Source: UBA822 sp965249775 (GTDB lineage: Bacteria > Gemmatimonadota > Gemmatimonadetes > Longimicrobiales > Gaopeijiaceae). From it: DNA of 64,000 nucleotides. The position numbers were made by a program, and so were the translations under genes. Below the pieces are notes generated by a model, which saw only the letters and a list, made by a program, of their open reading frames with translations, was not told the DNA's origin and did no database searches. The stretch covers positions 2,914,001 to 2,978,000 of the forward strand of contig OZ252253.1 of assembly GCA_965249775.1 (NCBI GenBank). The letters are read 5' to 3'. Shown here one piece after another: positions 57,282 through 64,000 of the stretch. The first letter of the stretch is position 1, and each line of letters starts with the position of its first letter.

Positions 57282-59594
57282 ATGGCCGACGTGAAACGAC
57301 AGCTCGCCGCGGTGATGTTCACCGACATCGCGGGGTATACCGCCCTGGTCCAAGCGGACGAGGACGCCGCCCGGGAGGTCAGGGAGCGGCATCGCGTGAC
57401 CATCGAGGAGGAGGTGTCCTCGGCCGGCGGGAAGCTCCTACAGCACTTCGGCGACGGCACTCTCAGCGTCTTCTCCAGCGCGGTTGAGGCCGTTGGGGCC
57501 GGCGTGGAGATTCAGAAGCGGCTCCGCTCTTATCCCACGGTCCCGGTGCGCATCGGCATCCACCTGGGGGACATCGCCTATGACGAGCAGGGGGCGTACG
57601 GCGACGCGGTCAACGTGGCGTCCCGCTTGGAGGCGCTTGCCGAGCCAGGCAGCGTCCTGGTGTCGGGGAAGGTCTTCGACGAGGTGCGGAACAAGTTCCG
57701 GTTCCCAACCGTCCCGCTGGGTGAAGTCCGCCTCAAGAACGTGGAGGGACCCGTCTCTCTACATGCGGTTGCTGCCGAGGGGCTGGAGATCCCGAATCCT
57801 GCCGACTTCACCGCGCGGGTGGCAGAACGAGGAGCGGTCATCGGGTCGAGCTGGTGGAACCGATACCCCCTGCTCCGCCGGCTCAAGGCGCGCCGGGTGC
57901 AGATCGCGGTCATCGGTGGGCTGTCTACGGCGGCCATAGGCTCGGTGGCCCTGGTCAATTGGGATGTTGAGGGCGAACCGGCTGTGGGTGTTGCGGGGTC
58001 CGCTCCAGCGACGGCTACGATCTTCCGGGGGGACCGCCCGGGCATCGCGATCCTCCCCTTCGACAACATCACCACCGATCCCGCCGACTCGTACTTCGCG
58101 GACGGGTTCCACGACGAGCTCGTCACGACCCTCTCCTACATCGGGTCCATTGCCGTGACTTCCCGGGAGTCCACGCTCCAGTATCGGGGCCGCTCGCAGA
58201 CCGTGCCGGAGGTAGCACAGGCGCTGGGAGTCGACTGGATCCTGGAGGGCTCCGTGCGCAAGGATGGCCTGAACATCCGCATCACGGCGCAGCTCATCGA
58301 GGGCGAGACGGACGATCACATGTGGAGCGAGCAGTACGACGTCGCACTGGTCGAGGGAGAGATCTTCAGCATCCAGAGCCGGATCGCTGAGGCGGTGGCC
58401 CGGGAGATCGGGCTGGAGATCACCGACGCCGAGATGGACCGCATCACGCGGGCATCTACCGACAGCCCCGAGGCCTACGAGCTGTACCTCAGGGCCCTCC
58501 AGAACCTGGGCGCCGGAGATCCACGAGCGCTCGAAGCGTCGAGCCAGCTCCTGAGTCGAGCCATCAGTCTGGATCCCGACTTCGCCATGGCCTACGCTCA
58601 GCTGGCCGCGCTTTCCATCTACGTTGCGAACAACCTGGGGACTCCGGGTCTGGCCGATTCCGCGGCGGTGCTGGCAGGAAGGGCCATCGAGCTCGACTCT
58701 ACCCTCTCCTACGGACATGCGGTGCTGGGGAGCGTCCACACGTCGGCGGGACGTCTGAGCCTGGCTGCCACAAGCTTGGAGAGATCGCTCACGCTACGGC
58801 CGAGTGATGCCGTAGGGTACCATCAGCTCGCCTTGGTCGAGGTGCTGCGCGGCAACCTCGTCGATGCGCTGAGGTATTTCAGGCAAACTCTCCGCCTGTC
58901 GCCGTATGCGTTCCAGGCCCAGACGTACACCGCCATGGTGTACTTCGCCCTCGGCGACCCTGAAGAGGCGATGAGGTGGCTGGAGCGGAGCGAGGCGATC
59001 TTTCCCGCTTACGAGTTGAGCGGAGTCTACCGCGCCCTGTGGGCCCTGCGGGAGGGCAGAGCCGGTGACGTCGCCGCCGGGGCCGACGGCGTCCTCCGGC
59101 CACGTCCCATCGATAACAACAATCGCCTCGTAGCGAGCGTCGCCCTGATCCAGGCCGGAGATCTCGAGGCCGCCCGCGTGCTCCTGGAACCGATGGCGCC
59201 GGCTTTGCGTGATCCGACGGGAGTCAGTGTTCGCAGCCGCTACGCGTCGGTGCTTACCGAGCTGGAAGGGCAGGAAGCTGCTGAGCCGCTGCTGGACGAG
59301 CTCCTACAGCAGGCAACCGCTCTGAGGGATGCAGGAAACGAGCTGCCCGGAGTCGCCCTGGAGATCGCCGGCATCCACGCCATGCGGGGTGAGACCGAGC
59401 TGGCCTACGAGTGGCTGGAGCGGGCGTTCGACGGAGGATGGCGCCTCACGTGGGTGATGCCATCGATGCTGCCCTTTTTCACCGGGATGGAGGGCGATCA
59501 GCGGTATGCCGCCTGGCTCGATAGGATAGACGTGGACCTCGAGCGGATGAGGGAGATCGCCGCGTCCGACGATCTCCTGCCCGGTTCACGCTGA
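57282..59594 (+). CDS. Class III adenylate/guanylate cyclase–FlgO-like–TPR protein
   Basis: 770 residues from ATG 57282. The cyclase domain (about 5-175) has 'VMFTDIAGYTALVQ' (metal Asp), 'LQHFGDGTLSVFSSAVEAV' (second Asp) and 'YGDAVNVASRLEALAEPG' (Asn and Arg of the transition state). The Lys that usually specifies ATP before the second Asp is Gln. A membrane helix (about 208-228) follows, then a FlgO/TolB-like domain (about 245-365: 'GIAILPFDNITTDPADSYFADGFHDELVTTLSYI', 'ALGVDWILEGSVRKDGLNIRITAQLIEGETDDHMWSEQYD') and TPR repeats to the end ('AISLDPDFAMAYAQLAALSIY', 'SLTLRPSDAVGYHQLALVEVLRGNLVDALRYF'). Probably makes cAMP (or cGMP) in response to an unknown input. Confidence 0.88.
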   Translation: MADVKRQLAAVMFTDIAGYTALVQADEDAAREVRERHRVTIEEEVSSAGGKLLQHFGDGTLSVFSSAVEAVGAGVEIQKRLRSYPTVPVRIGIHLGDIAYDEQGAYGDAVNVASRLEALAEPGSVLVSGKVFDEVRNKFRFPTVPLGEVRLKNVEGPVSLHAVAAEGLEIPNPADFTARVAERGAVIGSSWWNRYPLLRRLKARRVQIAVIGGLSTAAIGSVALVNWDVEGEPAVGVAGSAPATATIFRGDRPGIAILPFDNITTDPADSYFADGFHDELVTTLSYIGSIAVTSRESTLQYRGRSQTVPEVAQALGVDWILEGSVRKDGLNIRITAQLIEGETDDHMWSEQYDVALVEGEIFSIQSRIAEAVAREIGLEITDAEMDRITRASTDSPEAYELYLRALQNLGAGDPRALEASSQLLSRAISLDPDFAMAYAQLAALSIYVANNLGTPGLADSAAVLAGRAIELDSTLSYGHAVLGSVHTSAGRLSLAATSLERSLTLRPSDAVGYHQLALVEVLRGNLVDALRYFRQTLRLSPYAFQAQTYTAMVYFALGDPEEAMRWLERSEAIFPAYELSGVYRALWALREGRAGDVAAGADGVLRPRPIDNNNRLVASVALIQAGDLEAARVLLEPMAPALRDPTGVSVRSRYASVLTELEGQEAAEPLLDELLQQATALRDAGNELPGVALEIAGIHAMRGETELAYEWLERAFDGGWRLTWVMPSMLPFFTGMEGDQRYAAWLDRIDVDLERMREIAASDDLLPGSR

Positions 59595-59632
59595 CTTCGA
59601 ACCCGAGGGCTGACCGCCACTAGGTGGGGCCG

Positions 59633-61088
59633 TTATGCCGCTGCGGGCCGCAGGCAGGCGGCACAGAATCTCCACCTCCTTCGCACCACGGCTCCACAGG
59701 TACAGACTCGCCGCGCCACTCGCCCACAGTGTGGACAGCCCAGGGCATCCCATGGAACCTCCCCGTCACAATCCGGGCACGGTGCGACCGAACCCACATC
59801 GCTCCGTATGACCCGAGCCGCCTCGTGCGGCGAGGTGAGCCCCTCGGCCACCTTCCGGTTCACGTCTTCCGTCAGAGAGGCCATACCGCTTTCGGCCGCA
59901 AGCCGCCCGAGATCCGACGCCGACGCACCACACATGATCTGGTCGCGAATCGCGTCGTTCATCGCCAGCACCTGAAAGACTCCGGTCCGGCCCGAGTACC
60001 CATCCTCGCACCGGGTACAGGCTTCCGAGTCTCGGCCGCGGCAGAAGCGGCAGAAGGTCCGCACGAGGCGCTGGGCCACGACACCGCTCAGACCACCTAC
60101 CACCAGATGGGGCGGCACCCCCATGTGGAGAAGCCTGTTGATGGCCCCGGGGGCATCGGTGGCATGAATCGTAGAGAGCACGAGGTGGCCTGTAACCGCG
60201 GCGCCCATGGCGATTTCCGCGGTTTCGCGATCGCGGATCTCACCGACCATTACGACATCGGGATCCTGCCGGAGGATGGCGCGGAGGGCCGCGGGAAACG
60301 TCAGCCCCGCGAGCGGGTTCACCTGGACCTGATTGATGCCGGGGATTCGCATCCTGCGGCCGTCGCTTGACGGAGATATCCATCCCCGACATCAGCTTGA
60401 TCCGCGATGTGATGGAGGCCAGACCACTCCCTGGAAGGGTGAGAGAGCGCCGCAGTACACCGTCGATGCGGTAGCGAATCAAGACCCGACCCGCGAACGG
60501 CTCGAGATGGATGTCGCTCGCTCCCAAGGCTGCCGCATGTTGAAGGATGTGATCCACGAGTCGGACGACAGGCGCGGCGGCAGCGGCGGCCTTCAGCTTC
60601 CTGGCATCCTCCGAGTCGGGGTCGCACACGGGGAGGTTGTTGACCAGCTCTGCCAACTCCCCCTCGTATGCGGTACGGATGCCCTCTGTTATCGTGGACG
60701 CCGCCGCAACGATGGGTTCGACGCGGCGCCCGCTGCTGAAACGCAGCTCCTCCAACGTCTCCTGGTCCAGCGGGTCGGACACCGCCAGCCGAAGAACACG
60801 GTCGGTGGCCGACAACGGAAGAATGACCCGAGCACGGGCCAGCGCGGCGTCTACGAGCCCCAACGCCTCGGCCTCGGAGATCAGAGGCCCTTCGGCGAAA
60901 GGGAGGCTGAGTTGAGCCGCTAGGGCTCGAGCAACGGCCGCATCATCGACGTATCCCCTGCGTACGAGAATGTCGCCGAGGCGCCGCCCGGAACCTTGCT
61001 GCTCGTCAAGCGCCGCGCGTAAATGCCGTTCCTTGAGCCCTCCGGCTTCCACCAGCGATTGGCCGAGCGGAAGAGGTCGTGTGGCCAT
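59633..61088 (-). pseudogene. Type IV pilus/type II secretion ATPase (PilB/GspE) with internal deletion and frameshift
   Basis: From ATG 61088 (MATRPLPLGQSLVEAG) one frame carries the N-terminal MshEN-type domain ('LGDILVRRGYVDDAAVARALAAQLSLPF') and N2 domain to 'SGMDISVKRRPQD'. The next frame resumes at 'RIPGINQVQVNPLAGLTFPAALRAILRQDPDVVMVGEIRDRETAEIA…TGHLVLSTIHATDAPGAINRLLHMG'. In intact proteins about 100 residues lie between these points, including the Walker A loop; they are missing here, so ATP hydrolysis is impossible. The tail keeps the Cys4 zinc site ('CRFCRGRDSEACTRC') and adds a second zinc ribbon ('CPDCDGEVPWDALGCPHCG…CTCG…FCAAC'). ATG 61124 is an alternative start. Confidence 0.85.
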
Positions 61089-61152
61089 CGGGGCACGTTG
61101 ACGCATATCAGCGGGCGGTGCCATGACCGCATGGGCCGGGCGGACTACGCGA

Positions 61153-61740
61153 TCAGAGGAGCGACTCCTCTTCGGGTAGCCGCACCTCCACGGGCCGGAC
61201 GTCCATGGTAACCTGCACGGCGACATGGCCCATGTCGGCGCGGTCTCGGAGCGCGTCCCGAACTCTCGGTTCGACCTTCTTGTACGCCGTCAGCACCCCG
61301 TCCCGGATCTCCCGGCGGAGCACCTTCAGCGCGTTGACGTCGGGACGGCTCGTTTTGGTTTCCTTTTTTGCCTCGATGAGGCGCTCCGGGAGGATCTCGA
61401 ACGGTGCCATTCCGATGTCGTCGAGCCGAGCGGAATCGATGTACTGGATGGAAACGGATACGTCGCCACGCGCATGGTGCGTGGGAATGTCACCCACGGC
61501 GCGGAAGTGCGACGCCAACTTACCGAGCTCCACGTTCGCCGCGGCCTTCGTGTAGCTGCGCTCCACAATGCCGAATATCCGCCGCATACGCTCCGGAGTC
61601 GTCGCGTCTACGTCTGGTATTTCGGTTTCCAGCTCACGGCCCACGGCCTGGCGGTCCTGCCCGGCCTGAGCCTCTTCTTCCCGGATCCTTTGGCGATCGA
61701 TGTTCTCTAGAATTCGGTCAGGGTTCGTCCGAAGCCCCAT
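61153..61740 (-). CDS. Hypothetical soluble protein
   Basis: 195 residues from ATG 61740 with GAGAGAGAGG upstream. Strongly charged. N-terminal coiled-coil-like part ('ENIDRQRIREEEAQAGQDRQAVGRELETEIPDVDATTPERMRRIFGIVERSYTKAAANVELGKLASHF'), then a strand-rich part ('DVSVSIQYIDSARLDDIGMAPFEI') and 'REIRDGVLTAYKKVEPRVRDALRDRADMGHVAVQVTMDVRPVEVRLPEEE'. I recognise no family. It lies 64 bases upstream of the PilB-like pseudogene in the same direction. Confidence 0.65.
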   Translation of the reverse strand: MGLRTNPDRILENIDRQRIREEEAQAGQDRQAVGRELETEIPDVDATTPERMRRIFGIVERSYTKAAANVELGKLASHFRAVGDIPTHHARGDVSVSIQYIDSARLDDIGMAPFEILPERLIEAKKETKTSRPDVNALKVLRREIRDGVLTAYKKVEPRVRDALRDRADMGHVAVQVTMDVRPVEVRLPEEESLL

Positions 61741-62056
61741 TGCCTCTCTCTCTCAACACTCGCAATCAGTACCTTCGTGCTCGACTCCAAACGATAACCT
61801 GATCGGTCCATCGCGGCCAAGTGGGCCCGGAAGATCGGCCAGTGCCCGGTGGCACGACCCCATCTCCGTTGTTGGAGCTCCTAACCGTAGCTATTGCTAT
61901 GGCGTCGTCGCTCCGCCTAGGATCTGGGGTCGTGGCATCCGCAACGCGGCCCACTGTACTCCTTCAACAGCCTTCTAGACTGGACACATAGGAGCCGGTG
62001 GCGGAGGCGAGTCTCTGTCTCGACCGCCCAAACTCGAAGGGAGCGAGAGTCACTAC
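61741..62056. other. Intergenic stretch between divergent genes
   Basis: 316 bases between two divergently read genes, so both promoters should be here. The only recognisable item is CTCCTTCAACAGCCTT at 61959-61974, one mismatch from the right arm of the hairpin at 37276-37315. No gene seen. Confidence 0.5.
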
Positions 62057-62752
62057 ATGGACGCTGTGGGAGAGCAACACACAGACCAGGAGGCCATTCT
62101 TCCGGGTCTATTTAGCCGCTATATCCGCGTCTTTTTCTCTCCAGATCTACTGTTCCAGGGGCTACGCAGCCGGCCTGACTGGGCCGGCGCCTTGCTTCTG
62201 GGCGCCGTCCTGGCGGCGGTGGGAACGGCGCTGATCCCGCCTGACTTGGCCCTCGCGACGCTGCGCGAGACCTTTCAGGCACAGGGCCAGCCGGTTCCAC
62301 CTCAACTCGAGGACCTGGGGGGCGTGCTTCGTTACTTCGGAGCGACCGCGGCTGTCTTCTTTTGGCCCCTCCGGATCGCGTTCTACGCCGGCTTGGTCAT
62401 GTTGTTCTTCGCGATCTTGCTGGGGCACGAAGGGACCTATCGGCACTACCTGGCCGTGGTGGCCCATGCCCATTTGATCCAGGCCACAGCGGGCATCCTG
62501 GTCTTGCCACTGAGAATCGCCATGGAGGACGCGCAGCTCCTGCTTTCACTCGGTACGTTCGGCACGTTCTTGGAGCCCGGCTACATGCTCCGTTTCCTGA
62601 GCCTCTTGGACCTTTTCGGCCTGTGGGCGTGGGTGCTCGTGGGTCTCGGAGCCGCCAGGATCGGTCGGAAGGAGTCCTGGGCCGGCGGCGCCGTGGTCGT
62701 TTTGATGATTCCGTTAACCGTGGCGGCGGTCTTCGCTATCTTCACGGGCTAG
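62057..62752 (+). CDS. Yip1-type integral membrane protein
   Basis: 231 residues from ATG 62057. 'RYIRVFFSPDLLFQGLRSRPDWAGALLLGAVLAAVGTALIP' followed by four more helices ('YFGATAAVFFWPLRIAFYAGLVMLFFAILLG', 'YLAVVAHAHLIQATAGILVLPLRI', 'FLSLLDLFGLWAWVLVGLGAARIGRKESWAGGAVVVLMIPLTVAAVFAIF') matches the YIP1/DUF1282-like layout: an F-x-x-P-x-x-x-F opening and five membrane helices. Bacterial members have no established function. Confidence 0.7.
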   Translation: MDAVGEQHTDQEAILPGLFSRYIRVFFSPDLLFQGLRSRPDWAGALLLGAVLAAVGTALIPPDLALATLRETFQAQGQPVPPQLEDLGGVLRYFGATAAVFFWPLRIAFYAGLVMLFFAILLGHEGTYRHYLAVVAHAHLIQATAGILVLPLRIAMEDAQLLLSLGTFGTFLEPGYMLRFLSLLDLFGLWAWVLVGLGAARIGRKESWAGGAVVVLMIPLTVAAVFAIFTG

Positions 62753-62787
62753 ACACCGCGGGAACGCACTACCGAGCGGCCAAGTCT

Positions 62788-63961
62788 GTGGATACAGAAG
62801 AGACAAGAGCGCTGGCGTGCCAGCGGGATGCCTTCAGCCTTCCAGACAATGTTCATTATCTGAACTGCGCCTATATGAGTCCGCTGCCGAGGGTCTCGGA
62901 AGAAGCCGGGATCCGCGCAAGCCCGGGAGCGGGCCCCTATGAGCATCCAGGCCTCCGATTTCTTCACGGGGTGCGACGAGATACGCCGGCGCTTCGCGCG
63001 CCTCGTGGGCGTGGAGGACCCGAGCCGTATCGCCGTCATGCCTTCCGCTTCCTACGGTACGGCCGTAGCGGCCCGAAACCTCGTCGTTGAGCGAGGGCAG
63101 AACATTGTCCTGCTCCACGAGCAGTTCCCCGGGAGCGTATACGCCTGGCAAAGGAAGGCTCTGGACTGCGAGGCGGAGATCCGCACGATCGTTCCTCCGG
63201 ACATCGTGACCCGCGGTGCGGCCTGGAACGAGCGCATCATCGAATCGATCGACGAGAGCACGGCGGTCGTCACGGTACCGCAGGTGCATTGGACCGATGG
63301 CACCGTGTTCGATCTTGTGGCGATCGGCGGGCGGGCGAGGGAGGTGGGAGCCACGTTGGTGATCGATGGAACACAGTCGGTCGGGGTCTTGCCACTCGAC
63401 GTTGGCGAGATTCAGCCGGATGCCTTGATCGTCGCTGCGTACAAGTGGCTTCTGGGACCGTACTCCACAGCTGCGGCGTACTTCGGGCCGCGGCTCGATG
63501 GCGGAGTGCCTCTGGAGGAGACATGGCTGGGGCGGGAGGGGAGCGATGACTTCAAGAGGCTGGTCGATTATCAGAGCAAGTACCAACCGGGTGCGGCTCG
63601 CTACGACATGGGAGAGCGGGCGAACTTCATTCTCCTCCCCATGCTTCAAGCCTCGCTGGATCTGCTCCTCGAATGGACCCCCGATGCCGTCCGCGACTAC
63701 TGCGAAAAGCTGACGTCTCCTCTGATCGAGGCGTCGGTGTCTCTTGGGTTCTCGGTAGAGCAAGATGAGTGGCGGGCCGATCACCTATTCGGGCTTCGGA
63801 TGCCCGAGGATCTGGAGCTGGACAGTCTGAAAGCGCAGCTCGAGTCGCGAGAAATCCATGCATCGTTGAGGGGAAGTGCGCTGCGCGTGTCCCCTCACCT
63901 CTACAACGACGAAAGCGATGTTGGAGCATTGATCGAGGCACTCCATGCGGCCCGGCCGTAG
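62788..63961 (+). pseudogene. Class V PLP-dependent aminotransferase with N-terminal frameshift
   Basis: GTG 62788 opens 'CQRDAFSLPDNVHYLNCAYMSPLPRVSEEAGIR', the typical N-terminus of class V aminotransferase/cysteine desulfurase-like proteins. The frame breaks between about 62918 and 62938 ('CCCGGGAGCGGG' region) and the rest continues in the next frame from 'MSIQASDFFTGCDEIRRRFARLVGVEDPSRIAVMPSASYGTAVAARNLV' to the end. PLP site: 'VIDGTQSVGVLPLDVGEIQPDALIVAAYKWLLGPYSTAAAYFG' (Asp, Lys). A one-base indel restores a single protein of about 390 residues. It may be a real mutation or an assembly error. Translation from ATG 62939 alone would lack the N-terminal segment. Confidence 0.75.
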
Positions 63962-64000
63962 TTGCCTTTGCGCCCCTTTTCCGTTCCGGGGATAGACGTC

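Overview
The window is 64 kb of G+C-rich DNA from a Gram-negative bacterium. It encodes an RND efflux operon with an outer-membrane factor, lipoproteins, FadE, an E. coli-type fumarate reductase FrdABCD and a glycolate oxidase GlcDEF. GTG/TTG starts, densely overlapping operons, DUF4136/DUF3179/DUF3047 proteins and a cyclase–FlgO–TPR protein would fit a Gemmatimonadota-like environmental lineage. That placement is inference; no rRNA, tRNA or marker phylogeny is available in the window. I saw no rRNA, tRNA, CRISPR array, intact insertion sequence or replication origin.

Layout. 0–17 kb: a beta-carbonic anhydrase end (cut by the window), DUF4136, a pyruvate-kinase-like protein, a DedA gene broken by an amber codon, a tripartite RND efflux operon whose TolC carries an extra substrate-binding domain, a second carbonic anhydrase, a decayed flavoprotein disulfide reductase, dodecin, FadE and an intact DedA copy. 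The carbonic anhydrase and DedA pairs are close paralogues lying either side of the efflux operon. 17–21.6 kb: a chalcone-isomerase-like secreted protein, DUF3179, a membrane protein, and the methionine-salvage pair mtnP–apt.

21.9–30 kb is the most unusual region. A VTT-domain (TVP38) protein overlaps a fusion of two glycosyltransferase-like domains of the kinds called rSAM/selenodomain-associated transferases 2 and 1. A second VTT protein follows, then an 826-residue fusion of a PqqD-like region, a radical SAM core, an ArsM/AS3MT-type arsenite methyltransferase domain and a Cys-rich tail. DUF3047 and a mercuric-reductase-like flavoprotein come next. I read this as a candidate organoarsenic (or selenium) metabolism module. 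The domain content is visible in the sequence; the joint function is inferred.

30–43 kb: DUF1499, DM13, a gene made largely of nine 27-bp repeats, an ECF sigma factor with a probable frameshift, an MDR reductase, a DoxX–MOSC–membrane operon, a membrane (RnfD/NqrB-like)–Sel1–FGE fusion, ispH, fxsA and an M42 peptidase. 43–53 kb: a free-methionine-sulfoxide-reductase-like GAF protein, glcDEF with an overlapping M20 peptidase, a MarR regulator behind two matching palindromes, a hydrolase, and a GNAT–OSBS/NSAR pair that may act in D- to L-amino-acid conversion. 53–64 kb: frdABCD, a class III cyclase/TPR protein, a type IV pilus/secretion ATPase pseudogene lacking its Walker A segment, a Yip1-like membrane protein and a frameshifted class V aminotransferase. 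Broken genes and partial duplications recur through the window, which suggests an actively rearranging region.
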